Assembly (NCBI GenBank): GCA_015061605.1
Contig: SUWH01000007.1
Span: forward strand, 1 to 64,000
Origin: Lentisphaerota bacterium
Lineage (GTDB): Bacteria; Verrucomicrobiota; Lentisphaeria; Victivallales; Victivallaceae
DNA length: 64,000 nt
Direction: 5' to 3'
The notes under the pieces are model-generated. The model searched no databases and was not told the DNA's origin. It saw nothing but the letters and a program-made list of their open reading frames with translations. Both the position numbers and the translations under genes were made by a program. Positions 33,036-43,289 of this stretch are shown piece by piece. Each line of letters opens with the position of its first letter. Positions within the stretch are counted from its first letter, which is position 1.

Positions 33036-35056
33036 AAAAAATCCTGTTTCTCATCATTTCAGCATCTGCCATAGTTTTGGCAGGTGCAGATTTTTCTTTG
33101 TCCAATAATAAGTCCGGCAAATTCAAATTTGATGCGCCATCAGGGAAAAATGCGGTGCTGTTTTTCCGCGCCCGGATCAAACTTCCCGCCCCGTATGAAG
33201 CCTGGGGTGCCAACGTGCTGCAGGTGAAACTTAACGGCAAAGCCCTGACCTCTCCGATCAATAAAGATAAAAATCTCGTTGACTCCGAAGTGCGTCCGCA
33301 AATCTCCTATCCGGTCTGTGCCAATGGCAAACTGTTTGTCAAGGCGGATTCAGACTGGGAGGTTTTCAATGCTCCGAACGGCGAAATATATCGCAATACC
33401 TGGCTGCTCAATCAGGCTAACAAAACTGAATTATCCAATGTCTTTTACAGTTTTGCCTTTAAACTGGATAAGTTGAAAAAAACCGGCAACACCATTGATT
33501 TCAAGGTTATTCTGCCCAAAGAACTTGCAAGATACAAAGTTGAGATATCCGATGTTCAAATTCGCGGGTTCAATGAACAAATCACCTTTGCCCGCAGCTT
33601 TATGCAGGCGGTTTACCCGTGGAGCTTTCCGGCACTCAAAGAGCTGGATATCCCCGAAGTTGTCATGGCAAAAAATGAACACGGTTTCGCCACATTCAGC
33701 ATCTACTGCTTTGCACCGCAGAAATTCAAAGTTCCTTCCGGAGTTCAGTGCTACCGTCTGGATAACTCAAATATCCCGGCAAAGCTGAAAGAAGCGGAAA
33801 CACGCCACATCCCCAATATCGGCAAACCCTATGTCCCGGAACTTCTCACTCCGCTGCTTTCCGGAAGCGAAGTTGAACTTCCCGCCGGAACGACCACCTT
33901 TGCCGTACGGTTCAAAAGTGCTGAAACAGGGAAACACTCCATCGCCGGTCAGCCGTTCAAATTCAATGTCATGGATATCACGCTGCCGGAAGCAACTGAA
34001 CTTCCGGTGCAGAATACCATGTACATTATGGCAGGCGGCACCGATACCCAGAATATCCACCCCGAATTCAGAGAATACGGCATCAGCACCATGCTGACCT
34101 CCCCCTGGGCTGCCCCCATCCCGCTCAAGATCGTCGATGACAAACTGGTGGCGGATTTCCGTAAATTTGATGCCCGTCTCAAAATGTTTCATGGATATGA
34201 CATGAATAAAAAGGTGCTGTTTTTCGGCACATCTGAACCGATTTTCCGCAATATCACCAAATTGACCGGACAGGAGGAGGAGGGCAAGGAGTTCCAGCGC
34301 CGTTTCAAAGAGTTTATCGAACTCTTTTTCAACCATGCCGATGAACTTGGCATCACCGTCCACCTTTCGCTCTATGACGAAGCGAACTTCCAGAAAAAGG
34401 TGTGGGGACGAACCAAACTGCTGACTTCTATCGCCGTGACCGTACCGAATTCACGGATGTGGTCTACCGTCACCGAGCTCTCTTCCGCCGCTCATTACTT
34501 TGAAACCCTCGGCTACCGCAAAAACAGAGATGTCTGTATAACTCATCCGTTTCAGGTCTATGATAAAGCTGACAATGACATTATCAAAGGTGTACTCTGC
34601 CCGGATAAAAAGATCTCTGAACTGCGCAACCGCTTCTTCGGGGAATACGAAGGCATCACCTCCTACCCCGCCACCAACAACCGCTACGCCTACGGTGTCC
34701 GTTCTGCGCTGGGCAACATCAAATACATGATGGGATTTGCCTTCTGGTGGGGCAATATGCGCAAACCCAATATCACTCCGACCAAGCGTTATTATGTCAG
34801 CTATCCCTTCCGTGAGGCAAAGACCGGTGTCCGCTACTCCAGCGTCGGCTGGGAAGCTATCCGTACCGGCATCGACGATATCCGGTACATCACCATGGCA
34901 CGTGAACTGTTGAGCAAAAAAGCCGGAAAAGTTTCCGCTGAAAAGCAAATCAGAACCATTCTTGGTACTCCGCGTTACAGTGCTGCTCCATTGTCACCGG
35001 AATATCTGGATAATGTCCGCAAAGCAATCACCAAAATCATTCTGGAGAACAAATGA
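33032..35056 (+). CDS. Secreted DUF4091-domain protein
   Basis: A 674-aa exported protein (signal peptide ending VLAGA near residue 18). Beta-rich domains fill the first half. A TIM-barrel-like region follows, with VHLSLYDEANF and YSYP-type segments, and a C-terminal DUF4091 pattern VGWEAIRTGIDDIRYITMARELL. DUF4091 proteins are thought to act on glycans, but no activity is established for this type. The start overlaps the discoidin stop and its stop overlaps the next start, so translation is coupled across three genes. Confidence 0.8.
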   Translation: MKKILFLIISASAIVLAGADFSLSNNKSGKFKFDAPSGKNAVLFFRARIKLPAPYEAWGANVLQVKLNGKALTSPINKDKNLVDSEVRPQISYPVCANGKLFVKADSDWEVFNAPNGEIYRNTWLLNQANKTELSNVFYSFAFKLDKLKKTGNTIDFKVILPKELARYKVEISDVQIRGFNEQITFARSFMQAVYPWSFPALKELDIPEVVMAKNEHGFATFSIYCFAPQKFKVPSGVQCYRLDNSNIPAKLKEAETRHIPNIGKPYVPELLTPLLSGSEVELPAGTTTFAVRFKSAETGKHSIAGQPFKFNVMDITLPEATELPVQNTMYIMAGGTDTQNIHPEFREYGISTMLTSPWAAPIPLKIVDDKLVADFRKFDARLKMFHGYDMNKKVLFFGTSEPIFRNITKLTGQEEEGKEFQRRFKEFIELFFNHADELGITVHLSLYDEANFQKKVWGRTKLLTSIAVTVPNSRMWSTVTELSSAAHYFETLGYRKNRDVCITHPFQVYDKADNDIIKGVLCPDKKISELRNRFFGEYEGITSYPATNNRYAYGVRSALGNIKYMMGFAFWWGNMRKPNITPTKRYYVSYPFREAKTGVRYSSVGWEAIRTGIDDIRYITMARELLSKKAGKVSAEKQIRTILGTPRYSAAPLSPEYLDNVRKAITKIILENK

Positions 35057-37737
35057 TGAAAAATATTATTCTCTGCTGTGCAGCATTGATGTCACTTTGT
35101 TCAACTGCCGCAGTAACGCTCCAACAGAAAAAATGTCCCGGCAACGGCAACACTCTGCTGGAAATAAAAAATCCACTGCTGTCCGTAACAATTGAACCGG
35201 CATACGGTGGACGTATCCGCAGTTTCATCCCTGCGGCAACCAACCACGAAGAGGTATATCTGAGTACCGACCTGAAAGGCGGATTCTGCGAACAGCTGAT
35301 CACCGGCAGCCGCTACAACCGGGAACTGGGAACCGCTGCCAATCAGTACAAAATCGTTAAAAATACTCCGCAGGAAGTCATTGTACAGTGTTCTTATACC
35401 ATCACTGCAGGTGACTTAAAAGGCATGGTGTTCCGGAGAACCTATTCGGTCAGAGACGCAGTCGCCGCGCTTGGTGTTGAATGGACGATAACCAATAAAT
35501 CCGGCAAAACCCAGGGGCTTTCCCCGTGGATGCGCAACATAACCACCGGATACGACCAGAAGAATATCACCGCCGGGAAAGCTCCGTTGGACAGTGATTC
35601 TTCGATCATGCTCAAGTGCGGAGCATTCCGCAAAACGGCTTCCGGGGCTGACACCTTCCTTGAACCGGCGCGCAACTGGTTCTCCAGAGTACCGAAAGCT
35701 CCGGCAAAAGATAAAAAAACAGTCAACTTCATCTTTGACTACAATGAAGTGTTCCAGTTTTACACCGTACATTTCAAACATTTGCACACGATGGAACTGC
35801 TTTTCCGCTACGTTGAATTGGCTCCGGAAAAATCATGGAGCGGCAAATTTATGGTCGTTTCAGGAGGAACCCTTGCCGATGTGCGTTTCGCCAGTACCAA
35901 TGCCGCCGCCGATCTGGTGCGTAAAGACGGCAAACTTGAACTTTCCATCACCTCCCCGCGCAATATCAAAGATGCCGAACTTCGCCTGCTCGATGGCAAA
36001 GGAACTTTGATCGGCAAACAGAATATTTCCATTACTGCATTGGAAACAAGCTGTTTGAAATTCAACGATGTCCCCGGAGATATCTTTGAGCTTCAGCTCA
36101 TCAAAGATGGCAAAGATCTGATGCTCGACAAGAATTATCTGCCGAAAAATGTGAAAATGACCACTTCACTCACCGGTTTGCACGCCAAACGCCGCCCGGA
36201 AAAGTTCGATGCGGTACTCGAACCGTGGAAAAAAGATGTTCCGGACTTTGAACCGCCCAAACCCCGCAAAATTGCCGGAATTTCCGTCCCCGCCGCAAAA
36301 GGACTGCAAGTCTGGGGCACAGACAGTCTCGAACGCGTTATGGAAGCGGACACCCCCGCCAACGCTCCGGTATCCGGTGCAGTTTACAACCTTGCCGCCG
36401 CTAAAGCTGAAAGAGAATATTTCCAGCTTGCCGTGCGCAACACCACCCAAAAAGAGTTGAAAGACTTTTCGCTTGAACTCGCCTGTCCCGCCATCAAGGA
36501 TCTGGATTTGCAGTGGAACATCCTCGGCTACATCACCACCACCCGTCCCTCATTCGGGCAGAAAGTGATCGGCAACTGGCCGGAAGTTCTGGATCTTGAC
36601 CGCAGTTTTGCCGTCAAACCGGGACAGACCCGTGCGGTATGGATCTCACTGAAAGTCCCCCGCGATACCGCCGCCGGAACTTATGTTATTTCAGTTAAAT
36701 TGAAACGTGCCGGAAAAATCGTCGCAATGCTTCCGGTCAAACTCCGGGTCTTTGATTTTGAACTGCCCAAAGTTCCTAATTTGCGCACCGATGCCGGAAG
36801 ATTTTTCGGTGATTATCACAAAATGGCGCAGCGTTACGGTTTCAAAGGTACCAGAACTGAACTTCTGGACAAACTCAATACCGCCATCCTCGAACACCGG
36901 ATGTCTCCGCGCGGTCTGGTAGCGTCACGCAATAATCTTAAAGCATACGAAGCCGACTTGATCCGTCATATCAAAGCCGGAGCCAATGTTTTTGCTTTCC
37001 CCGGTACACGCAACAGCTCTTTAAAAGTGCGCCAGGCATTGGAAAAGATCCATGAAAAACACGGTGTCACGCATTTGAGCTATGTTTACGCCTTTGATGA
37101 AATCCACTCTGAACAGATCCCGGAAGTCAACCAATGGTGCGCCAACTGGCGCAAAAATCATAAGATCCCCATTCTGGTGGTCTACTACGGCGGCCCGGTC
37201 GAACCGCTTTACGGCTCTATCGACATCTGGAGCCGCGCGCACAATCCGGAAGATAAAAAACTTATCGCCGACCGTAAGGGCAAAGATCAATTCTGGCACA
37301 CCAACAGCTCCCTTTACACCATGGAAAAACCGTGGGTCTGGGGACGCGCCGATCTCTGGAAAGCCTATTCTGCCGGAATGAACGGTCTGCTGTTGTGGAG
37401 TGTTGCCTCGTGGACCAACAGCCCCTACATCCAGACCTTCAGAAGCGGATGCAATATCCATGGAGTATTCTTCTTCCCTGCGCCCGAAGGTGTCCGTCCC
37501 GGGGCGAGATGGAAGGTGCTTTCTGATGCGGTGGATGACTTCGATTATCTCTGCATCCTCCGCAGTGAAATGGAAAAAGCCCGCGCCGCCGGAATTGCTC
37601 CCGAACTGGTCGCCGCCGCAGAAAAATTGTTCAAAGATGAATTTTTCCGCAGCAATGACCTCACCGGATCAATGCTGCTCAAACGGCGCAATGATGCCGG
37701 AGTTCTGATCGAAAAATTCCGGAACATATCCAGGTAA
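35053..37737 (+). CDS. Large secreted DUF4091-like protein with N-terminal mutarotase-like domain
   Basis: An 894-aa exported protein. The N-terminal 280 residues after the signal peptide look like a galactose-mutarotase-type beta-sandwich (LSVTIEPAYGGRIRSFIP, GMVFRRTYSV, WTITNKSGKTQGLSPWMRN). Then come an Ig-like domain ending VFDFELPKVPNLRTD, a barrel-like region with LSYVYAFDEIHSEQIPEV, and a DUF4091-like end (RWKVLSDAVDDFDYLCILRSEM). The acidic residues in AFDEIHSE are candidate catalytic residues. It is the last gene of cassette 1. The substrate is unknown; host or plant glycans are plausible. Confidence 0.78.
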   Translation: MMKNIILCCAALMSLCSTAAVTLQQKKCPGNGNTLLEIKNPLLSVTIEPAYGGRIRSFIPAATNHEEVYLSTDLKGGFCEQLITGSRYNRELGTAANQYKIVKNTPQEVIVQCSYTITAGDLKGMVFRRTYSVRDAVAALGVEWTITNKSGKTQGLSPWMRNITTGYDQKNITAGKAPLDSDSSIMLKCGAFRKTASGADTFLEPARNWFSRVPKAPAKDKKTVNFIFDYNEVFQFYTVHFKHLHTMELLFRYVELAPEKSWSGKFMVVSGGTLADVRFASTNAAADLVRKDGKLELSITSPRNIKDAELRLLDGKGTLIGKQNISITALETSCLKFNDVPGDIFELQLIKDGKDLMLDKNYLPKNVKMTTSLTGLHAKRRPEKFDAVLEPWKKDVPDFEPPKPRKIAGISVPAAKGLQVWGTDSLERVMEADTPANAPVSGAVYNLAAAKAEREYFQLAVRNTTQKELKDFSLELACPAIKDLDLQWNILGYITTTRPSFGQKVIGNWPEVLDLDRSFAVKPGQTRAVWISLKVPRDTAAGTYVISVKLKRAGKIVAMLPVKLRVFDFELPKVPNLRTDAGRFFGDYHKMAQRYGFKGTRTELLDKLNTAILEHRMSPRGLVASRNNLKAYEADLIRHIKAGANVFAFPGTRNSSLKVRQALEKIHEKHGVTHLSYVYAFDEIHSEQIPEVNQWCANWRKNHKIPILVVYYGGPVEPLYGSIDIWSRAHNPEDKKLIADRKGKDQFWHTNSSLYTMEKPWVWGRADLWKAYSAGMNGLLLWSVASWTNSPYIQTFRSGCNIHGVFFFPAPEGVRPGARWKVLSDAVDDFDYLCILRSEMEKARAAGIAPELVAAAEKLFKDEFFRSNDLTGSMLLKRRNDAGVLIEKFRNISR

Positions 37738-38154
37738 TCAACTCAAAGCGGGGCTGTTGCAAAACCATCGTTTTGGAAAGATACTGCGAGTGAATCCGAT
37801 GTAATCGGCTGAACGCAGGCGCTGTAATCAAAGGAAAATTCCAAAAACCTTGCGCGCGAGTGGGAGGCGGAAAAAGGGGGAAAGCCGGAACGGCTGTCCC
37901 CCTCCGGCTGGCAAGTGCCGCGCACGATGGAAACTTGGCATACCAAATCGCGTACTCCAACCGTTTTGCATACCAAACCGCACATTACCATGCCGGCAGT
38001 AGTGCATTCCTCATAGAAATTTATTGAGGAGATTGGAGATAATCGTTGAAAAAGTGTGTCTGAAACGTAAGAAGGGGATATTGCTTTTGAAACAGCATCA
38101 TCTTTTTTGATAAAGTCACTTGAAAAAGTTGAAAACCGGGTGTATATTTATAAA
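37738..38154. other. Intergenic region with hairpins and a possible element end
   Basis: No gene is supported. The motif GCATACCAAAYCGC occurs twice in direct orientation (about 37938-37955 and 37970-37985). A strong hairpin, GGGGGAAAGCCG-GAA-CGGCTGTCCCCC, lies at 37876-37902. The opening GGGGCTGTTGCAAAACC resembles ends of some insertion sequences, but no transposase or matching opposite end was seen. Confidence 0.35.
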
Positions 38155-38183
38155 TTGACAACGATTATTTTATTTGTTATAAA
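38155..38183 (+). promoter_or_regulatory. Promoter of rpmE
   Basis: TTGACA, 17 bp, TATAAA. The AAGGAGC ribosome binding site follows before the rpmE start. Confidence 0.75.
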
Positions 38184-38203
38184 AATTTGTAAGGAGCTTA
38201 AAC

Positions 38204-38407
38204 ATGAAAAAGGATATCCATCCCGCTTACGGTGATGCCATCGTTTCCTGCGCCTGCGGCGAAGTCTGGCACATCAAATCCACCCGTCCGGAGTACAAAG
38301 TCGGTATCTGCGCCAAGTGCCACCCCTTCTTCACCGGCAAACAGAAATTTGTTGACACCGCCGGTCGTATCGACAAATTCAACCGCCGCTACAAAAAAGC
38401 TCAGTAA
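38204..38407 (+). CDS. rpmE: Ribosomal protein bL31
   Basis: A 67-aa protein of the large ribosomal subunit. It is the zinc-binding form: CACGE near the N-terminus and [20 protein letters not shown] give the four metal ligands. It begins with MKKDIHP as usual. A strong AAGGAGC precedes the ATG, and a terminator hairpin follows the stop. Confidence 0.97.
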   Translation: MKKDIHPAYGDAIVSCACGEVWHIKSTRPEYKVGICAKCHPFFTGKQKFVDTAGRIDKFNRRYKKAQ

Positions 38408-38418
38408 GCTGTTGAACT

Positions 38419-38450
38419 TAAAGCCTTGCCTCAAAACGGCAAGGCTTTTC
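38419..38450 (+). terminator. Terminator after rpmE
   Basis: AAGCCTTGCC-TCAAAAC-GGCAAGGCTTTTC. It lies only about 20 bp before the prfA start, so it may attenuate read-through into prfA. Confidence 0.75.
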
Positions 38451-38470
38451 TGTATCATAACTATTCATCC

Positions 38471-39556
38471 ATGACCCCGGCTGACATCGAAAACCACATT
38501 GAAAAACTCAAAATCCGCGCCAAAGAGTTGGAAACTGCTCTTTCGGCACCGGATGTTTATTCCGATTTGACCAATTTCAAGCGGATGAGTCAGGAGTTGA
38601 GCAAACTCGATTCGCTTTTCAATAATTTTGAACAGTGGACCAACGCCATTCAAAGCATGGCAGCCGATCAGGAGCTGTTGACCACCGAGTCCGATCCGGA
38701 AATGCGGGAACTGCTGGAAACCGAGATTGCCGATTTTTCTGCTTCATGTGCCGAACTGGAAAAACAGATCCAGCTGGCGCTGCTGCCGCCCGACCCCAAT
38801 GATGCCAAAAATATCATCGTCGGAATAAAACCGGCGGCAGGCGGCGATGAAGCGGCACTTTTTGCCGGAGACCTTTTCCGCGCCTATTTGCACTTCGCCG
38901 AAAAACAAGGGTGGAAAGTTGAGATCCTTGATGAAAGCCCCACCGATCTGGGAGGGATAAAGGATGTATCGTTTTCGCTCTCCGGCAATGAAGTTTTCAG
39001 CCGGATGAAGTATGAATCCGGAGTGCACCGTGTCCAACGCGTTCCGGCAACTGAAGCCGCCGGACGCATCCACACTTCGACCATCACCGTGGCGGTCATG
39101 CCGGAAGCCGAAGAGGTCGAACTCAATATCAAACCTGAAGAGCTGCGCTTTGATGTGTTCCGTTCCAGTGGTCCGGGCGGTCAATGCGTGAACACCACCG
39201 ATTCAGCGGTGCGGGTAACTCATATTCCCAGTGGACTTTCAGTAGCCAGTCAGCAGGAAAAATCCCAGCATCGCAATAAAGAGATCGCCCTGCGCATCCT
39301 CTATGCCCGTCTGCTCGAACTCAAGCAGACTGAAGAAGCACAAAAACAGGCGGCAAGCAAACGTTCCCAAGTCGGAACCGGCGACCGCAGTGAGCGTATC
39401 CGCACCTACAATTATCCGCAAAACCGGGTGACCGATCACCGCTACAATGTTTCCACCTTTGATCTGCCCAAAGTGATGGAAGGCGACCTCGGTCTGATCA
39501 TCGAACCGATAATCCAGATCAACTGTGAACGCCAGTTGGAAGAACTCCGCGGCTGA
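38471..39556 (+). CDS. prfA: Peptide chain release factor 1
   Basis: A 361-aa RF1 that ends translation at UAA and UAG. The GGQ motif for peptide release is in SSGPGGQCVN, and the tripeptide anticodon PAT appears in RVPATEAAGRIHTS, which identifies RF1 rather than RF2. The track ORF starts at 38426 inside the rpmE terminator; ATG 38471 is preferred, since MTPADIENHIEKL matches the conserved N-terminal helix. No clear Shine-Dalgarno is visible. The rpmE-prfA order is common in bacteria. Confidence 0.95.
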   Translation: MTPADIENHIEKLKIRAKELETALSAPDVYSDLTNFKRMSQELSKLDSLFNNFEQWTNAIQSMAADQELLTTESDPEMRELLETEIADFSASCAELEKQIQLALLPPDPNDAKNIIVGIKPAAGGDEAALFAGDLFRAYLHFAEKQGWKVEILDESPTDLGGIKDVSFSLSGNEVFSRMKYESGVHRVQRVPATEAAGRIHTSTITVAVMPEAEEVELNIKPEELRFDVFRSSGPGGQCVNTTDSAVRVTHIPSGLSVASQQEKSQHRNKEIALRILYARLLELKQTEEAQKQAASKRSQVGTGDRSERIRTYNYPQNRVTDHRYNVSTFDLPKVMEGDLGLIIEPIIQINCERQLEELRG

Positions 39557-39565
39557 ATTACGGCA

Positions 39566-39597
39566 TAAAAAAACCGGGCATAAAACCCGGTTTTTTA
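39566..39597. terminator. Bidirectional terminator between prfA and the DUF4838 gene
   Basis: AAACCGGG-CATAAAA-CCCGGTTT with T-runs on both strands. It serves the convergent prfA and DUF4838 genes. Confidence 0.85.
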
Positions 39598-39635
39598 TTG
39601 CGCTCCGGAGCGTGCCGGAGAACAATGAGGACTTA

Positions 39636-42119
39636 TTATTCCAGAGCAAATACCAGATCACCGAAACCATCGGCGGAGTGGACTTTGCCGCCGCCCCAGG
39701 AAAAATGTTTGCTATGTTCTGTTGAAGTACGTTTAGTCCGGCTGCGGACGATAAGTGCACTCATACGGTTGTTCTGTTCCAGAACGAAACCGACCGTCTT
39801 AAAGGGGATGATCGCCACAGAACGCCATTCACCGTCCTTGAATTGAGTTTTGACATCCCAATCGCCATTCCATTTGCCATCGGTACAGAAAGCATCATAA
39901 CGGCTGGAAGTGCTGTTGGCAAAGGTATTGTACACCAGATGATAGTAACCGCCGGCGCGCCGACCGAGGAAAAGTTCCATGTGGTCGCCGCTGGGCCATT
40001 TATTCATCGGGATACCGGGTTTGGCGGTGGTGATACCGTCAAGGAATTTGCACTGAACGGCGATGTAGAGATTTTTGCCGTTGTGCATAAGTTTGACCGT
40101 AGTGGCTTCAGGAGCATCGGTCTGCTTGCCCATAGACTTGAATGCGGGCATGGTCGCGGCTTTCTTCCACAAACCGGAGTCGAAATCAAATCCCGGAAAT
40201 TCCCGGACATCGACTTTGGGAACATTCTGTTCCGGAACAGCGGCAGCGGCGGCACGTTCCAACCAGCTTTCAAAAGTCTTTGACAGCATGGCAAGCTGGC
40301 GGCAGACGACCGGATTTTTGACCAGTTTTTCCGCTTCTGCCAGCGCGGTGCGGCAGGGTTCGGTCAATTTTTTACTGATGACATAGCGACCCATTGAACG
40401 GCGGTAATCATCGTTGAAGGCACTGGCGGTAGAGTCATTGAGCCAGCTGTCGCGCAGCAGCTTGTAGAATTTCTGCACCGCCGGGGCAGCTTCACGGTAG
40501 ACGCGTTTGATATATTCGTTGCGGAGTTGGTCAGGATCCTGACCGGGATCCCAGAAAAGCTGGGTGATCGTCCAGAATTCAGGAGCCGTGATGGAGAAAA
40601 ATTCCGTTTCAGGGAGCGGATGTTTTTTCCGCATTCCCGGACGGTCGCCCCAGCTGTGCTCTGAAGTCACCTCTTTGATGCCGAGTTTGGAAATAAAACG
40701 CAAATCCTGCACGATGATATTCGCCTGCGCACGCGGGAATCCGGCACCGGAAAAATAATATTCGCGCCACATCACCGAGGGACTCATCGCGGCATATTTG
40801 GTGGTGCGGTTCAGCCATTTGACATTGCTGGGGCCGTGGAGAGTTTCCTTGTCGTTGCGGACATAGGGACAGAAGCTGATGCGGATATTGTGAGCGATGG
40901 GAATTTCCGGCGGAATGGCGGTAAAAAAGTAGCCGAAACATTTGATACGCATTCCCGGACGGGCTTTTTCCACAGCGGCGGCAACTTTATTGAGGAAAAG
41001 GAAAAACTGGGTGGATTTGAATGCTTCATGCGCCCTGTCCAGAACTTTTCCGTCAGCAAGTTTGATCGGCGCCATGCAGAGTTTGCATTCGCAGAAACTC
41101 TGGGTATCGTCGATCATGATGTTGATGCAGTTGTAGAAATCCGGCAGATTTTTGACGATTTTAAGGGTATTGGCGATAAAGGCTTCGTGCATTTTTTCAT
41201 TGGCATAGCAGAGCTGGACTCGGCCGGTGGTAACGCGCTTGCCTTCGATCTCCATGTAGTATTCCGGATTGCTCTTGGCAAAAACCGCCTTGGGCAGCCA
41301 GAGACGGCTCATGTTGTGGCCGCCGCCGTATTCGACAAACATACCGCTGTCAGCGTAACGGTCGCGGATAGCGGGTTCATCGGCACCGGGAAGATAATTG
41401 ATGCCGTTGCGGACACAATAGTTGAAAAATTCTTCACTGTACTGGGCAATTCTGGCATTGGCAAGCCAGGCACGCAGACGGAACACCGGATTATCAACAT
41501 AATCTGTAACAGTAAAACTCAAATTGGGATCAAAGGTGAAGTTCGCCAGTTCCTTGTGGGGACGCACCCAGATAAAGTCGGTGTGTTTCAGGATGAAACG
41601 GTGAACACCGTTAAGCACGCCGCGCGGAGTTTTGCCGACGATGTACAGCTTGCCGTTCCGGACGAAAGCGGCGTAACCATCATATTTGATACGTTTGACC
41701 AGTTTGAGTGCCGAACTTTTGGGAGTCAGGACCGCTTTGACCGGAGTGGAATCGACCGTGCCCAGCACGATCGCCGGCGAATTGCTGTACACAACATTGT
41801 TGACTGAAACCGATGCACCGCTCATCAGCCGGAAGTAATTCTTCAATTCCCGGGCAGCGTGGTGAATAACCCGTGAATCACGATCATCAATGACGATGTA
41901 TCTTACAGCTTCCTGATTTTTTGCCACCTGGATACGTTTTACATTTTTGGCACCTTCAGCCTTTGCAGCTTTTTTAACTTTTTTAGCTTTGGGAGCAGCT
42001 TTGACCTTTTTGACCTCTTGAGGTGCAGCGGCCTTGCGCTGGTTTTGGTCTGCTGTCCGGCACGCCGTCATAATGATAGCGGCAACAGCCAGTACAGCGA
42101 TGATAAAAATACGTTTCAT
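39636..42119 (-). CDS. Lipoprotein with DUF4838 and a C-terminal CBM9-like domain
   Basis: A predicted lipoprotein of 827 aa with lipobox MTAC near residue 20. A Lys/Ala-rich linker follows, then an alpha-glucuronidase-like N-terminal domain (AARELKNYFRLMSGASV, IVLGTVDS) and a DUF4838 barrel (INIMIDDTQSFCECKLC, SVMWREYYFSGAGFPRAQ). The C-terminal CBM9-like sugar-binding domain is from about residue 650 (WPSGDHMELFLGRR). It probably acts on uronic-acid-containing glycans; activity is not shown. The track starts at ATG 42125, but GGAG sits six nt before the second ATG (42119), which is preferred. It follows the DUF362 gene by 15 bp. Confidence 0.8.
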   Translation of the reverse strand: MKRIFIIAVLAVAAIIMTACRTADQNQRKAAAPQEVKKVKAAPKAKKVKKAAKAEGAKNVKRIQVAKNQEAVRYIVIDDRDSRVIHHAARELKNYFRLMSGASVSVNNVVYSNSPAIVLGTVDSTPVKAVLTPKSSALKLVKRIKYDGYAAFVRNGKLYIVGKTPRGVLNGVHRFILKHTDFIWVRPHKELANFTFDPNLSFTVTDYVDNPVFRLRAWLANARIAQYSEEFFNYCVRNGINYLPGADEPAIRDRYADSGMFVEYGGGHNMSRLWLPKAVFAKSNPEYYMEIEGKRVTTGRVQLCYANEKMHEAFIANTLKIVKNLPDFYNCINIMIDDTQSFCECKLCMAPIKLADGKVLDRAHEAFKSTQFFLFLNKVAAAVEKARPGMRIKCFGYFFTAIPPEIPIAHNIRISFCPYVRNDKETLHGPSNVKWLNRTTKYAAMSPSVMWREYYFSGAGFPRAQANIIVQDLRFISKLGIKEVTSEHSWGDRPGMRKKHPLPETEFFSITAPEFWTITQLFWDPGQDPDQLRNEYIKRVYREAAPAVQKFYKLLRDSWLNDSTASAFNDDYRRSMGRYVISKKLTEPCRTALAEAEKLVKNPVVCRQLAMLSKTFESWLERAAAAAVPEQNVPKVDVREFPGFDFDSGLWKKAATMPAFKSMGKQTDAPEATTVKLMHNGKNLYIAVQCKFLDGITTAKPGIPMNKWPSGDHMELFLGRRAGGYYHLVYNTFANSTSSRYDAFCTDGKWNGDWDVKTQFKDGEWRSVAIIPFKTVGFVLEQNNRMSALIVRSRTKRTSTEHSKHFSWGGGKVHSADGFGDLVFALE

Positions 42120-42134
42120 TTTCATCTCCTTTGG

Positions 42135-43277
42135 TTAATGAATTATTTTACGGATAAATTTTTCCAAATTATCAAAAAACTTCATCAAAACTGTCTTGCG
42201 GGAAGTTATCGCCCCTTTCGGGCAATGCTCCTGACAGCAGAAACAGCGGATACATTCATTGAGCTTGAATACCGGTCTGCCGTTGACCAGTTTCAACGAT
42301 TCCGGCGGACACATTTTAACACAAATACCGCAACCGATACAGAGATTGGCATCCAATTCCGGTTTGGCGACCATTTTTTGCCGCAGAAATTCCCGGAGTT
42401 TAGGAGGAAAATATACGCCCCACTCCAATCCCATTTGCGGCGGATCGGGCAACTTTACAGCACGCTTTTCCGGAATATCACCGCAGTCAGTAAAAGCTGT
42501 ATCAAGCGCGCGTTTCTGCGCCTGTTTCACAATGAGCAGATCGTCCACCCCCATTTTTTCTGCAACCGAAGCATCCAGAGCAAGAGCATCGGTGGAACAG
42601 GCAATAAAATTCAAATTTACCGGAGTACCGCTTCCCGGGCCGTTGCCCTCCATCGCGACGACCGCATCAATTATTGAAATCTGCGGCTTTACAATGGAAT
42701 AAATATCCAGCAGCATATCGGCGAAGCGTTCATAATCGCGCCCGACTGCCAGATGCCAGCCCAGACGTTCACTGCCGCGAACCAGACCGAAAAGATTTTT
42801 TACCGCTAACGTCAAGGTCATCATCGCGTGGGTCTTGGCTTTGGCAAAGTCGATCACCAAATCAAAATTTCTGAACTCCTGTGCCAGTTCCAGCTGGTGA
42901 AATGCGGAACTTTCCGCCATGGAACAAAGCTGATAGTCGGCACAGTTTGCAACAGTCACACCAAGTTCGGCAAGCTCCTTTGTTATCCCCATATTTTCCA
43001 CGATGACCGGAGCGGACTTCACAGCGGGATTTTCAATCACAGCGATCTGCTGCGCGCCGAGAGATTTGAGCAGACGGCACAGAGAAAGCAGCAGTTCCGG
43101 AGCGACACAGACTGGTTTGTCATGTCCTTTCCATTCCAGAAAATTGGGCTTGATCATCACCCGTTTACCATTCACACCGCCTATGCTCTCCACACAGGGT
43201 AAAAAAACAGACAACAAGGCATCATCCAACACCTTGCTGTCATAATTTTTTGCGTATGCGTAGTAAACGTCGTGCAT
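42135..43277 (-). CDS. DUF362 protein with two 4Fe-4S ferredoxin clusters
   Basis: A 380-aa cytoplasmic protein. The DUF362 domain fills residues 1 to about 300 (VMIKPNFLEWKGHDKPVCVAP, VDFAKAKTHAMMTLTLAVKNLFG). The C-terminal ferredoxin domain has two 4Fe-4S motifs, CIGCGICVKMCP and CIRCFCCQEHCP. The function of DUF362 iron-sulfur proteins is not settled. It begins 12 bp after ybaB; the start has no clear Shine-Dalgarno, so coupling is likely. Confidence 0.85.
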   Translation of the reverse strand: MHDVYYAYAKNYDSKVLDDALLSVFLPCVESIGGVNGKRVMIKPNFLEWKGHDKPVCVAPELLLSLCRLLKSLGAQQIAVIENPAVKSAPVIVENMGITKELAELGVTVANCADYQLCSMAESSAFHQLELAQEFRNFDLVIDFAKAKTHAMMTLTLAVKNLFGLVRGSERLGWHLAVGRDYERFADMLLDIYSIVKPQISIIDAVVAMEGNGPGSGTPVNLNFIACSTDALALDASVAEKMGVDDLLIVKQAQKRALDTAFTDCGDIPEKRAVKLPDPPQMGLEWGVYFPPKLREFLRQKMVAKPELDANLCIGCGICVKMCPPESLKLVNGRPVFKLNECIRCFCCQEHCPKGAITSRKTVLMKFFDNLEKFIRKIIH

Positions 43278-43289
43278 AAAAGCAACCGT

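Noticed and set aside
37741-37800. Complete insertion sequence
   Set aside because: No transposase ORF and no matching opposite terminal repeat could be found.
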